Source: Loktanella sp. D2R18 (GTDB lineage Bacteria; Pseudomonadota; Alphaproteobacteria; Rhodobacterales; Rhodobacteraceae). Taken from it: a stretch of 64,000 bases of DNA. The notes below the pieces were generated by a model, which saw only the letters and a program-made list of their open reading frames with translations, was not told where the DNA came from and searched no databases. Each line of letters begins with the position of its first letter. Positions within the stretch are counted from its first letter, which is position 1. Where the stretch lies: assembly GCF_003318235.1 (NCBI RefSeq), contig NZ_QOCG01000016.1:1-64000 (forward strand), read 5' to 3'. The position numbers were made by a program, and so were the translations under genes. Positions 40,969 through 50,403 of the stretch are shown one piece after another.

Positions 40969-43389
40969 CTAGAAATCCAAATGTTCGACGTTCAGCGCGT
41001 TGTTTTGGATAAATTCGCGCCGTGGCTCGACCACATCACCCATCAGCTTGGTGAACAGATCATCCGCTTCGGCGACATCTTCGACCTTTACTTGCAACAA
41101 TGTGCGCGCGTCAGGGTCCAGTGTCGTCTCCCAAAGTTGATCTGGGTTCATTTCGCCCAAGCCTTTGTAGCGTTGCAGTGAAAGACCTTTTTCGCCTTCC
41201 TCCAAAATCGCTTTCAACAGATCAAGCGGGCCGTGAATCAATTGGCTGCGATCTTTACGGACAAGTGTTGCAGGCAAGTCGTAGACCTCTTGCAAGCTTT
41301 GGGTAAAGCTGCCGGTTTTGCGGGCTTCGCCCGACCGTAGCATACCGCCATCCAGCGTGCGGACTTCTTCGACCCCGCGCAAAATACGGGCCAAACGCAT
41401 GCCTTTGTCTTGGGTAATACGTCCCTGCCAGCCCCGTTCCCATTCAAGCGCGATCAGGTTCAGACGCGCGGCGACGCGGTCGGCCGTACCCTGCAGGTCG
41501 CTTTCGACGACGCCCGGCACAAAGGCACCTGCGATGGCCGCTTGTTCGAGAATATGGCGTGGGTAATGCGTCGGGAATGCATCCAAAACGCGTTTCATCT
41601 GACGAGCAAGATCAACCACACGGCGCAGGTCGGCACCCGCAATTTCTTCGCCGTTGCCTTGGCGCAGCATGGCGCCATCGATACCCTGTTCGATCAGGTA
41701 TTCATCCATGGCGGCCTGATCTTTAAGATACACTTCGGACTTCCCGCGTGAAACCTTATAAAGCGGCGGTTGCGCAATATACAGGTACCCACCTTCGATC
41801 AGTTCGGGCATTTGACGGAAGAAGAACGTGAGCAAAAGAGTCCGAATATGCGCGCCATCAACGTCAGCATCGGTCATAATGATGACCTTGTGGTAACGTA
41901 ACTTGTCGATGTTAAATTCGTCGCGACCAATGCCTGTCCCCAGCGCCATGACCAATGTGCCGATTTCTTGAGAATTCAACATCCGGTCAAAACGCGCACG
42001 TTCGACGTTCAGGATTTTACCTTTCAACGGCAAAATCGCCTGTGTTTGACGGTCGCGCCCTGTTTGAGCAGACCCACCAGCAGAATCACCCTCCACGAGG
42101 AAAACTTCGGTTTTGGATGGGTCTTTTTCAGAGCAATCCTTCAGCTTAGAGGCATTGAAATTCACATCCATCGCCGATTTGCGCCGAATTTCACGGGCCT
42201 TACGGGCTGCTTCGCGCGCGGCAGCAGCTTCGACGATTTTGCTAATGATCGATTTGGCGATCGCAGGGTTTTCCTCAAACCATTCGTTCAGTTTCTCACC
42301 CATCAGGTTTTCAACCGCGGGGCGGACCTCAGAGCTGACCAACTTATCTTTGGTTTGGCTTGAGAATTTTGGATCAGGTACTTTGACAGACAGCACACAG
42401 GTCAAACCTTCACGCGCGTCATCGCCGGTTAGCGAGACTTTCTCTTTCTTGGAAATGCCGGTTTCCGTTGCATATTTCGAAATCGCACGGGTCAAGGCCC
42501 CACGGAAGCCAGCCAAATGCGTGCCGCCATCGCGCTGTGGAATGTTGTTCGTAAACGGCAGCACCATTTCATTGTAGCTGTCATTCCACCACATCGCGAC
42601 CTCAACCCCGATGTCATCGCGTTCCCCGGTCACATAGATCGGTTCTTCCATCAAAGGCGTTTTCGACCGATCGAGGTATTTCACAAATTCTTTGACGCCC
42701 CCGTCATAGAATAGGTCCGCCTTCAACGGCTCAGCGGGGCGTAAATCCTGCAAAATGATCCGCACGCCCGAATTCAAGAATGCGAGTTCACGCAGGCGTT
42801 TTTCAAGAATGTTAAATTCAAAATCACGGTTACTGAAAGTTTCGGTCGAGGCAAGGAATGTAACCTCGGTGCCTTTGCGCCCGTCGGCCTCGCCCATGAC
42901 TTTCAAGTGTTCGGTGGTGAAACCACCCTCAAAACGGGCGTAATGTTCTTTGCCGTCCCGCCAGATGCGCAGTTCAAGGAAATCAGACAGGGCATTCACA
43001 ACCGACACGCCAACACCGTGCAAACCGCCAGAAACCTTATAGGAATTGCTGTCGAATTTACCGCCCGCGTGAAGCTGAGTCATGATTACTTCGGCGGCAG
43101 AGACGCCTTCTTCTTCGTGGATACCCACGGGGATCCCGCGGCCGTTGTCGCCAACGGTGACCGACCCATCAGCGTTAATATTCACATAAACATGATCGGC
43201 ATGACCGGCCAAAGCCTCATCAATTCCGTTGTCCACGACCTCGTACACCATATGGTGCAAGCCAGAGCCGTCATCCGTGTCCCCGATGTACATACCAGGG
43301 CGCTTACGAACCGCCTCTAAGCCTTTGAGAACCTTAATCGAATCGGCGCCGTAGTCATCTGGTTTTTTGGTGTCGTCGACCATATGCAT
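40969..43389 (-). CDS. gyrB: DNA gyrase subunit B
   Basis: GyrB is the ATPase subunit of gyrase, which introduces negative supercoils with GyrA. The 806-residue length is standard. Landmarks are the GHKL ATPase features VYEVVDNGIDEALAGHAD, GDNGRGIPV and SGGLHGVGVSVVNAL, the TOPRIM Glu in FLVEGDSAGGSAQTGR, and MTDADVDGAHIRTLLLTFFFRQ. An alternative start two codons later at 43383 is possible. It is separated from the LysE gene by 145 bases. Confidence 0.98.
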   Translation of the reverse strand: MHMVDDTKKPDDYGADSIKVLKGLEAVRKRPGMYIGDTDDGSGLHHMVYEVVDNGIDEALAGHADHVYVNINADGSVTVGDNGRGIPVGIHEEEGVSAAEVIMTQLHAGGKFDSNSYKVSGGLHGVGVSVVNALSDFLELRIWRDGKEHYARFEGGFTTEHLKVMGEADGRKGTEVTFLASTETFSNRDFEFNILEKRLRELAFLNSGVRIILQDLRPAEPLKADLFYDGGVKEFVKYLDRSKTPLMEEPIYVTGERDDIGVEVAMWWNDSYNEMVLPFTNNIPQRDGGTHLAGFRGALTRAISKYATETGISKKEKVSLTGDDAREGLTCVLSVKVPDPKFSSQTKDKLVSSEVRPAVENLMGEKLNEWFEENPAIAKSIISKIVEAAAAREAARKAREIRRKSAMDVNFNASKLKDCSEKDPSKTEVFLVEGDSAGGSAQTGRDRQTQAILPLKGKILNVERARFDRMLNSQEIGTLVMALGTGIGRDEFNIDKLRYHKVIIMTDADVDGAHIRTLLLTFFFRQMPELIEGGYLYIAQPPLYKVSRGKSEVYLKDQAAMDEYLIEQGIDGAMLRQGNGEEIAGADLRRVVDLARQMKRVLDAFPTHYPRHILEQAAIAGAFVPGVVESDLQGTADRVAARLNLIALEWERGWQGRITQDKGMRLARILRGVEEVRTLDGGMLRSGEARKTGSFTQSLQEVYDLPATLVRKDRSQLIHGPLDLLKAILEEGEKGLSLQRYKGLGEMNPDQLWETTLDPDARTLLQVKVEDVAEADDLFTKLMGDVVEPRREFIQNNALNVEHLDF

Positions 43390-43534
43390 TTTCCCGTGTC
43401 ACTATGCGCAAAATATATGCGATTTACACATGGTTGTCACGCAACTGACACAAGATTTTGTGGTTTTTAGCCGATCATTGGTTACCGCAAATGTGGCGCA
43501 AAAAAGAGTGACTGTCGTTGGCCTAAATTTGCGC

Positions 43535-44155
43535 CTAGGTCAGCGCAATAACGCAGCCAACGCCGATCAAAAGCCAGCCCGCGATCAGGTTCATCCGCCG
43601 CACGGCGACAGGTGATTTTAGCAACCCGCGCACCTTGTCCACACTAAGCCCAAGGATCAGGTTGCCCATCAACGGCACGACAAAGCTTAGCGTGCAGATC
43701 GCCACGATATCTAGCACTGCCATCTGCGTCAGATCAAAGAACCCCGGCAAGATACCCATGTAAAACAGCGCCGCCTTCGGGTTCCCTATGATCACGGCCA
43801 ATCCAGCAACGAACCCCGCCCACATGCCGGGGCGGGTCAAGCGGCTGTTGCTCGACAGGGACTTATCCGCCGATCGGATCAAGAGAACGCCCATCAACAA
43901 AAACACGACGACTGCGACCCAGCGCAGCACATCCATGAACCATGTAAATTCCGACACCAGCCAGCTTACGCCCAATACGGCAACCAGCGGCCACAGGATA
44001 TCGCCAATTGCTACGCCCATGGCCAGCGGCCAGGCGGCTTGGAACCCGCCTGACATCGACCGGGCCAAAAGCGCGACCCACACCGGGCCGGGTGTCAAAA
44101 ACAGCACGAATAGCGCGCCTGCGTACAGCAGCAGATCATAGGCTGAGACGGTCAT
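43535..44155 (-). CDS. LysE-family exporter
   Basis: A 206-residue membrane protein with about five to six helices and the LysE/RhtB pattern FLTPGPVWVALLARSMSGGFQAAWPLAMGVAIGD near the N-terminus and IGNPKAALFYMGILPGF in the middle. The family exports amino acids. The ATG overlaps the stop of the VOC gene by ATGA, so it is a late gene of the recF operon. The substrate is unknown. Confidence 0.87.
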   Translation of the reverse strand: MTVSAYDLLLYAGALFVLFLTPGPVWVALLARSMSGGFQAAWPLAMGVAIGDILWPLVAVLGVSWLVSEFTWFMDVLRWVAVVVFLLMGVLLIRSADKSLSSNSRLTRPGMWAGFVAGLAVIIGNPKAALFYMGILPGFFDLTQMAVLDIVAICTLSFVVPLMGNLILGLSVDKVRGLLKSPVAVRRMNLIAGWLLIGVGCVIALT

Positions 44156-44580
44156 TCTGCAGGCAAAGTCAGGCTGCCGTCGGAATTCAGTGGCCAAAAT
44201 GGGTTATATGCAACTTCCCAGACGTGCCCGTCAGGATCCGCATAATACCCTGAATACCCGCCCCAAAATACCTTTTCCGGGGATTTCAGTGCCGTTGCGC
44301 CTGCGTCCAGCGCGGCGGCGTAAGCTGAATCGACCTCGCCTTCGGATTCAAAGCTTTGCGCAAGCGTCATCGCACCTGTCCCAAGAGTGGCGCCTGATCG
44401 CCCCTGATCTTCGGCCAGTGAATCTAGGCCGAAGAACCCCAAAACCATGCCGTTAATCTGATAGAAAACAACGGTTTCAGTTTCCGAGGTTGGTTCCCAC
44501 CCCAGCGCCGCATAAAAAGCCTTGGCGCGGGTTAAATCGGCGACACCTAAAGTAATCAAGGTCACGCGCTGCGGTGTCAT
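44152..44580 (-). CDS. VOC-family (glyoxalase-like) protein
   Basis: A 142-residue protein of the vicinal oxygen chelate superfamily: TLITLGVADLTRAKAFYAALGW at the N-terminus and YADPDGHVWEVAYNPFWPL near the C-terminus, both VOC signatures. The family includes glyoxalases and resistance proteins that bind a metal. The activity is unknown. It overlaps recF and the LysE gene by 4 bases each. Confidence 0.85.
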   Translation of the reverse strand: MTPQRVTLITLGVADLTRAKAFYAALGWEPTSETETVVFYQINGMVLGFFGLDSLAEDQGRSGATLGTGAMTLAQSFESEGEVDSAYAAALDAGATALKSPEKVFWGGYSGYYADPDGHVWEVAYNPFWPLNSDGSLTLPAE

Positions 44581-45677
44581 TGGCTTTCCTTTCGGGTCAG
44601 GGTCGATTGCCCTTCGACTTCGGTCACTTCGGCATATTGGGCACGATCGCCCAGTTCCGCAAATAATTCTTCCCCGGTGCCCGTCATAAATGCCTGCGCA
44701 CCAAGATTGCAGATTTCATCATAAAGTGCTGCGCGACGTGTGGCGTCAAGATGGGCTGCGACCTCATCAAGCAACAAAATCGGCGGTGCGCCAAAATCAT
44801 CCGACAGCGCACGACAGTTGGCCAAAATGAGACTGATCAACAATGCCTTTTGTTCGCCCGTCGAGCAGTCCTTTGCATCAACACCTTTGTCAGCAAACAC
44901 TGCTTGCAAGTCAGCGCGGTGCGGTCCAACCAACGTGCGTCCGGCGGCCATGTCGCGGTTGCGATTGTCGGCAAGCATCGCGCGCATATCTTCAGCGATC
45001 GGGTCCGGGGTGGTCAGGGTTAGTGTCGCCGTAGGAAAAGCAGTTGTTGCGGCGTCTTGCGCTCTGGACAAGGCCACGATCGTGCGTTCCCGGTTTGCTT
45101 GGATCACGGCGCCCGCCTCAGCCATTTGCGATTCAAGCGCGGTGTACCAATGCGCGTCGCGCACCATGTCTTTGAGCAATCGATTCCGTTCACGCATGGA
45201 TTTTTCATACGACAAAACTGCCTCGGCGTGATGCGGTTCAAAACTGAGCGTCGCGCGGTCCAAAAACCGTCGTCGCCCATCGGCCCCTTCGATCCAAAGC
45301 CGATCCATCGCGGGCACCAGCCAAAGTATACGCGCGACCCGGCCAAGCGCGACTTGCGGTGCAGATTTCCCGTCGATGCGAAGCTGACGTGCTGCGCCAG
45401 CCTCGGCCCACGTTTCAAGCTCATGCGTTTGTTGCAGTGATTGCAAATTCGCCGTGATTTTCCACCCCAATGCTTCAGGGCGGCGGGTCAAATCATCTGT
45501 CGCAGCCCGGCGCAAACCACGCCCCGGCGACAAAAGCGACAAGGCTTCAATCAGGTTAGTTTTGCCCGCACCGTTGGGCCCAAACAGTGCAAGCGGACGC
45601 GGATCAAGGTCAAGCACAACCCGTTTATGCGACCGAAAGTGCGAAAGCACCACCTGAGAGAAAGAAAGGCCTGTCAT
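44577..45677 (-). CDS. recF: RecF, recombination mediator
   Basis: RecF is an SMC-like ATPase that binds gapped DNA and helps RecOR load RecA. The 366-residue protein has Walker A LFGPNGAGKTNLIEAL near residues 29-44, a STGEQKALLISLI signature, and ILLLDEVAAHLD as Walker B. I chose the ATG at 45677 (MTGLSFSQ). A TTG 12 bases upstream is also in frame. It forms one operon with dnaN upstream and the VOC and LysE genes downstream. Confidence 0.95.
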   Translation of the reverse strand: MTGLSFSQVVLSHFRSHKRVVLDLDPRPLALFGPNGAGKTNLIEALSLLSPGRGLRRAATDDLTRRPEALGWKITANLQSLQQTHELETWAEAGAARQLRIDGKSAPQVALGRVARILWLVPAMDRLWIEGADGRRRFLDRATLSFEPHHAEAVLSYEKSMRERNRLLKDMVRDAHWYTALESQMAEAGAVIQANRERTIVALSRAQDAATTAFPTATLTLTTPDPIAEDMRAMLADNRNRDMAAGRTLVGPHRADLQAVFADKGVDAKDCSTGEQKALLISLILANCRALSDDFGAPPILLLDEVAAHLDATRRAALYDEICNLGAQAFMTGTGEELFAELGDRAQYAEVTEVEGQSTLTRKESQ

Positions 45678-45686
45678 ATCTGTCGG

Positions 45687-45730
45687 CAAAGGTTTTGCAC
45701 AAACCTTTGAGCAAAAATTCTACGAATTTT
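45687..45730 (-). other. Two AT-rich palindromes between dnaN and recF
   Basis: CAAAGGTTT with AAACCTTTG (45687-45709) and AAAATTC with GAATTTT (45714-45730, loop TAC) lie side by side. The first overlaps the alternative TTG start of recF. They look like dispersed palindromes rather than classic terminators because no T-run follows. Confidence 0.55.
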
Positions 45731-45738
45731 CAGGCCCG

Positions 45739-46857
45739 TCAAACCCGCATCGGCATGACAACATAAACTGCTGACATATCATTGCCTTCGCGCATCAAAG
45801 TCGGATCACCCGATGAATTGAACATGAACACCGCGTTTTCGCGATCTACTTGGCTGGCAATTTCCAACAGATATTTCGCGTTAAACCCAATTTCTAACCG
45901 CTCATCGCCGTAGGCTACGGCCAGTTCTTCTTCGGCGGCGCCGCTATCTGGCGCATTCACGGATAGAATCAAACGGTCTTCGTCCAGCGATAGTTTTACC
46001 GCACGCGACCGTTCAGACGACACCGTTGCAACGCGGTCGACGGCTTTCGCAAATTCGCTTGCGTCAACTTCCATCCGGCGTGTGTTGCCTTGCGGAATGA
46101 CACGTGTGTAATCGGGGAAAGTTCCGTCGATTACCTTTGAAATCAATGTGATGTCTGGTGTGGCGAAACGAATCTTGGTTTCAGAGACCGACACCGCGAT
46201 TTTCATTTCGTCGTCGTCCAGCAGCTTACGCAGCTCACCCACGGTTTTACGTGGGACAATAACCCCAGCCATTTCGGCGGCCCCTTCGGGCAGTTCAGCA
46301 TCGATCCGCGCCAAACGGTGGCCATCGGTCGCCACGCAGCGCAGCACCTTGCCGCCATCGCTTTCGGCGACATGCATGTAAACGCCGTTCAGGTAATACC
46401 GCGTTTCTTCGGTCGAGATCGCGAATTTCGATTTATCGAACAAACGACGCAGCACAGGCGCAGGCGCTGCAAAATTCGCCGCGTATTCCGATGTCGCCAT
46501 CACTGGGAAATCTTCTTTGGGCAATGTCGCGAGCGAGAAATTCGACCGCCCTGCTTCGATTGTAAGACGCCCGGATGCACCATCTTCTGTCAATGACACC
46601 AGTGCGCCATCGGGCAGTTTGCGGACAATTTCGTTCAACGTAACCGCCGACACTGTGGTCGCACCGGGGCGTTCCACCACGGCGGGGGCACGATCGACAA
46701 CTTCGATATCAAGGTCGGTTGCGCGGAACTGCACCTCGGCGCCTTCGGCCTCGATCAGCACGTTGGCGAGGATCGGGATTGTGTTGCGCCGCTCAACAAC
46801 AGATTGGGCCTGTGCAACCGCCTTTAGCAAGGCTGCGCGTTCGATGCTAAATTTCAT
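45739..46857 (-). CDS. dnaN: DNA polymerase III beta clamp
   Basis: DnaN is the ring-shaped sliding clamp that keeps the replicative polymerase on DNA. The 372-residue length is standard and the three repeated domains can be followed from MKFSIERAALLKAVAQAQSVVERRNTIPIL through DEDRLILSVNAPDSGAAEEEL to VMPMRV at the end. It lies between dnaA and recF, the classic order. The ATG is the family start. Confidence 0.98.
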   Translation of the reverse strand: MKFSIERAALLKAVAQAQSVVERRNTIPILANVLIEAEGAEVQFRATDLDIEVVDRAPAVVERPGATTVSAVTLNEIVRKLPDGALVSLTEDGASGRLTIEAGRSNFSLATLPKEDFPVMATSEYAANFAAPAPVLRRLFDKSKFAISTEETRYYLNGVYMHVAESDGGKVLRCVATDGHRLARIDAELPEGAAEMAGVIVPRKTVGELRKLLDDDEMKIAVSVSETKIRFATPDITLISKVIDGTFPDYTRVIPQGNTRRMEVDASEFAKAVDRVATVSSERSRAVKLSLDEDRLILSVNAPDSGAAEEELAVAYGDERLEIGFNAKYLLEIASQVDRENAVFMFNSSGDPTLMREGNDMSAVYVVMPMRV

Positions 46858-46888
46858 GTCCCAATGCTCCGCATATCTTGGTGGCTTG

Positions 46889-46927
46889 GCCGCCGGGACG
46901 GGAAATGTACTGCATTTCCCCGGCGGC
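46889..46927 (-). other. Long hairpin between dnaA and dnaN
   Basis: Outer arms GCCGCCGG and CCGGCGGC and inner arms GGAAATG and CATTTCC, separated on one side by a 4-base bulge, form a stable two-part hairpin with loop TACTG. It lies 32 bases before the dnaN start and has no T-run. It may modulate dnaN expression by attenuation or by RNA processing. Confidence 0.6.
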
Positions 46928-46979
46928 TCAAGTACTTTTATTTGACTGTTAACGATGGGCGCAGCCGCGTCAAGCGAGG

Positions 46980-48326
46980 TTACTCCTCGAGAGCGCGCCG
47001 CAGTAGTTCAAGGTCATCCGCGATTTGGCTATCGGTGACTTTCAGTTCTTCGATCCGCTTTACGCCGTGCATGACAGTTGTGTGGTCACGGCCACCAAAA
47101 CGGCGCCCGATTTCGGGCAGTGACCGGCTGGTCATACGCTTGGCCAAGAACATCGCAATCTGACGTGGGCGGGCATAGTTGCGCACGCGTTTTGGACCAA
47201 TCATATCTGACAGGCGGATGTTGTAATGCTCGGAAACCTTACGCTGGATTTCTTCAACGGTAACCTTGCGATCAGAGGCTTTAAGCACATCCGATAGGCA
47301 ATCTTGCGTCAATTCCAACGTGATTTCACGCCCCACAAGCGAGGCAAACGCGAACAGGCGGGTCAGCGCACCTTCCAGCACACGGACGTTGGTTGAAATA
47401 CGGTGCGCAAGGAATTCCAAAACACCCGGTACGATTTCAAGATCCGGGTACTGCGCCGCGTATACATCAACCTTCGACTGTAGGATACCCAAACGCAGTT
47501 CGTAATCAGTTGGATGTAAATCAACAACCAAGCCACATTGCAGGCGTGATTTAATCCGCTCTTCTAGGTCTTTGATTTCACCGGGCGCGCGATCAGCAGA
47601 AATGATGATCTGCTTTTGGCCGTCAACCAGCGCGTTGAAGGTGTGAAAAAACTCTTCTTGGGTGCTGTCTTTTCCGCCGATGAACTGCACATCATCAACC
47701 ATCAGCACGTCAACGGATCGGAACAGCTGTTTGAAGTCCATCATTTTACGTTCGCGTAAAGCAGTAATGAAACGGTACATGAACTGTTCTGCCGACAGGT
47801 ACAGCACATTCAGTTCGGGCGAACGCTGTTTTAGTTCGTGCGCAATGGCATGCATCAGGTGGGTTTTCCCAAGCCCGACGCCGCCGTATAAAAACAAGGG
47901 GTTAAACGTTACGGGACCACCATCAGCCACACGGCGCGCGGCCGCATGGGCCAATTCATTGGGCTTACCGACGACAAAAGTGTCAAACGTAAACCGCTGG
48001 TCAAGCGGCGCGCCAGAAATGTCAGCGGTCGCCGTGGGTTTTGGCGCAGGGGCGGCTTTGGGCGCTGCCGCAGCAGGTGCGTTTTTCGCAGGCACCGCGA
48101 ATTCGAGCCGCCGAACAGAGGCACCCGTCTGGTTCATATGATAGATAATCTGGTCGCCGAAATTTTGCGAAACATAGTTGCCAATGAAATTTGTTGGCAC
48201 GTGAAAAGTCATTACGCCGGCTGAAATACCTGAAAAGGCAAGCGGTTCAATCCAGCTCGAAAAATTATTCACCCCAAGTGCCGTCTTTAAGGTTGATTGT
48301 ACTTTTGCCCAAGTTTCGTTCGTCAT
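46980..48326 (-). CDS. dnaA: DnaA, chromosomal replication initiator
   Basis: DnaA opens the replication origin. The 448-residue protein has an N-terminal domain starting TNETWAKVQSTLKTALG, the AAA+ module with Walker A GGVGLGKTHLMHA near 154-166 and DVLMVDDVQFIGGKDSTQEEFF, and the C-terminal helix-turn-helix with RPRQIAMFLAKRMTSRSLPEIGRRFGGRDHTTVMHGV. I chose the ATG at 48326 because the family begins there; upstream in-frame codons add unlikely residues. The ribosome site is weak. A hairpin sits in the leader. Confidence 0.98.
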   Translation of the reverse strand: MTNETWAKVQSTLKTALGVNNFSSWIEPLAFSGISAGVMTFHVPTNFIGNYVSQNFGDQIIYHMNQTGASVRRLEFAVPAKNAPAAAAPKAAPAPKPTATADISGAPLDQRFTFDTFVVGKPNELAHAAARRVADGGPVTFNPLFLYGGVGLGKTHLMHAIAHELKQRSPELNVLYLSAEQFMYRFITALRERKMMDFKQLFRSVDVLMVDDVQFIGGKDSTQEEFFHTFNALVDGQKQIIISADRAPGEIKDLEERIKSRLQCGLVVDLHPTDYELRLGILQSKVDVYAAQYPDLEIVPGVLEFLAHRISTNVRVLEGALTRLFAFASLVGREITLELTQDCLSDVLKASDRKVTVEEIQRKVSEHYNIRLSDMIGPKRVRNYARPRQIAMFLAKRMTSRSLPEIGRRFGGRDHTTVMHGVKRIEELKVTDSQIADDLELLRRALEE

Positions 48327-48360
48327 CTTAAATATATGTCCCCACACACATGTCTCCATC

Positions 48361-48380
48361 TTTGGGGCATTCGCCCCAAA
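48361..48380 (-). other. Hairpin in the dnaA leader
   Basis: TTTGGGGC, ATTC and GCCCCAAA form a perfect 8-bp stem 35 bases before the dnaA start. The rest of 48327-48856 has no gene. I found no cluster of TTATCCACA boxes there, so I do not call it a replication origin. Confidence 0.5.
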
Positions 48381-48856
48381 CGACCCACATATTTCAAAAG
48401 ACAAAAGATCACCTGTGCTTAAGCGTGTCCCCACTTAAACAAGTCTCGTTTGTCAAATTCATAGGCCTGGGCGCTTACGTGCCAAGCAAAATTGGCAGCA
48501 AGACGCCTGAGCGGCAGACAAGGCAACATAACCGACAAGATCACCAAAGAGCAGCCTTTGATAACCGTGCAGATCTGCGTTGTAAGCGGCAGCTACAAAG
48601 AATGATGTAGCACCCGCCAGCGCAGCATGAGATTTCGTGACAGTTTAATATAATGCAGAAAAATAAAGCTATTCTGCACCAAGATGCTGCCAATCCCTCA
48701 TGTCCCCCCGGAACGATGTGAATCGCTCAGCTAAACTAGCAAGCTCTTCGCGGAGGCTTCAACACAACATCGTCCTTGACTCTAAGATTGCGTGAAAAGA
48801 ATCTATCTGCCCGCGAAATCGGAGAAATTCAGCGCAAAAACACAACACTTGCGCAA

Positions 48857-48888
48857 AAAAGACGCGCCCTGTTACGGACGCGTCTTTT
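48857..48888 (-). terminator. Terminator of rpsT
   Basis: A perfect 10-bp stem (AAAAGACGCG with CGCGTCTTTT) around a 12-base loop is followed on the minus strand by T residues. It lies 38 bases after the rpsT stop and isolates rpsT from dnaA. Confidence 0.85.
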
Positions 48889-48925
48889 AGCAATAATCCG
48901 CTAAGGCAGTGTAGAATCAGGCGAC

Positions 48926-49189
48926 TTAGGCGATGGCCTTCACACGAGCGGCCAAGCGCGAAATTTTGCGCGCGGCTGTGTTTTTGTGAACGACGCCTTT
49001 TGTAACACCGCGCATCAGTTCTGGCTGTGCTGCCTTCAGTGCTGCGGCAGCAGCGTCTTTGTCGCCAGAAGCAATCGCTTCTTCAACAAAACGCAAGTAT
49101 GTGCGGATACGTGAACGGCGCATTTTGTTGACCGCAAAACGTGCTTCGTTCTGACGGGCGCGTTTTTTCGCTTGTGGTGTATTTGCCAT
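48926..49189 (-). CDS. rpsT: Ribosomal protein bS20
   Basis: An 87-residue basic protein of the small ribosomal subunit, with [18 protein letters not shown] at the N-terminus and [17 protein letters not shown] at the C-terminus, typical of bS20. It binds 16S rRNA early in assembly. The gene upstream of dnaA is a standard arrangement in Rhodobacterales. It ends in a strong terminator. Confidence 0.97.
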   Translation of the reverse strand: MANTPQAKKRARQNEARFAVNKMRRSRIRTYLRFVEEAIASGDKDAAAAALKAAQPELMRGVTKGVVHKNTAARKISRLAARVKAIA

Positions 49190-49441
49190 GTGGTCTTTCC
49201 CTTCGTCGGGTCAAATTAAAATTCAATAGCGCAATAAGCCCCGACCGGGTTCAGAACCGGTTGTTCTGGCCAAAGCGGGCCTCACACGCATGTACGCCGC
49301 AGCGCATAGGCCACTTTCATCAACAATGCAACGCCAATTTACAGATCAATATACGCGCTTTGAATAGTCCTGATACAATTCCTCTAGCTCTTCTATTTTG
49401 TGCAGCTTCACAGCCAGCAAATGATAGAGCGCGGCCCGATC

Positions 49442-50284
49442 TTAGATGTTTGTTGTCTCGCCCGCCGACACGGCGTCCAAGATTCTACGAATATCAGACC
49501 AGACTTGCGCGATATCATCAAGCGAGGCGGCAATTTCAGGTGTCGGCGCTGGGCGCAGGCCAAGCTCAGGTAGCCCGTTGGTTAAACCTGCCATGCTCGC
49601 TTCAAAATGACCAATCGTTTTACGCAAATCCGCGACCATTTCTTCGTTGCCCTCTCCTGCCCATGTCCGGCAAGATTCATATGCAATACGCTGGGTAAAC
49701 ATCGCCATGCGCCCGGACACTTCGAGATTAAGCATATCCGATTGAAGCAGTTCGACCGGGTTGGAATATTCCGCCTCGATTTCCACCAATAGATGGTAGG
49801 TCGCATCCAGCATTGGGTCAGCTGACGCATAGACCAGCATCGCCGCGTCAAGATCGCGAGGGTCGTTCAATACGCTTATGGCAGCCTCATGAATGGGCTC
49901 CCATACGTGGACCAACTCATTAATTTCACGCACAACCCGCGGCAAGCGCTCTGCGCCGATAATGCCAAGGTTCTCATTCCCATCGCGCAAAGCGACAATC
50001 GCAAGATCAAAATGCGCAACGCTGGCGTTGAGCAAGTCGCTTGCCTCTTCGACATCCACATCATGCGAAAGGTAGCAAACAGCGGCGGGTATCTCTTGTG
50101 AAAGAGTCCGCAAAAGATCTGCCGCGACAACCCTGTTCGCCGCGCCATGGTCCGTGATAATGTTACTTTGTTCAACCTGTACAAAGTGATCCAGAAATTG
50201 ATCGGCGCTGGCATCACCTGTCTGCAAAAAAACTGACAATGCGACCGAAGCCACCGACAGAATCGGCACCCCAAAATATGACAT
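49442..50284 (-). CDS. Exported protein with two PilJ-type sensor repeats
   Basis: A 280-residue exported protein. A signal-like N-terminus (GVPILSVASVALSVFLQTGDASA) is followed by two mainly helical repeats resembling the PilJ (type IV pili methyl-accepting chemotaxis transducer) N-terminal domain. The second is the clearer: LEVSGRMAMFTQRIAYESC near 197-215. The first, AANRVVAADLLRTLSQEIPAAVCY near 48-71, is degenerate. There is no signalling domain, so it may be a periplasmic sensor or binding protein. Gap 49190-49441 shows no gene. Confidence 0.72.
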   Translation of the reverse strand: MSYFGVPILSVASVALSVFLQTGDASADQFLDHFVQVEQSNIITDHGAANRVVAADLLRTLSQEIPAAVCYLSHDVDVEEASDLLNASVAHFDLAIVALRDGNENLGIIGAERLPRVVREINELVHVWEPIHEAAISVLNDPRDLDAAMLVYASADPMLDATYHLLVEIEAEYSNPVELLQSDMLNLEVSGRMAMFTQRIAYESCRTWAGEGNEEMVADLRKTIGHFEASMAGLTNGLPELGLRPAPTPEIAASLDDIAQVWSDIRRILDAVSAGETTNI

Positions 50285-50403
50285 GTCTTCCCTCTCCTAA
50301 AACCTCAACGAATCAAACCAATGAATGCGCTCGATTCGATTATAATTTTATGGCTTAGGTTGAAAACATCACCAGCAAGGCAATCATGGGTTTAATTCGA
50401 ACT

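Noticed and set aside
48327..48925. Replication origin next to dnaA
   Set aside because: No cluster of DnaA boxes or AT-rich unwinding repeats is visible.
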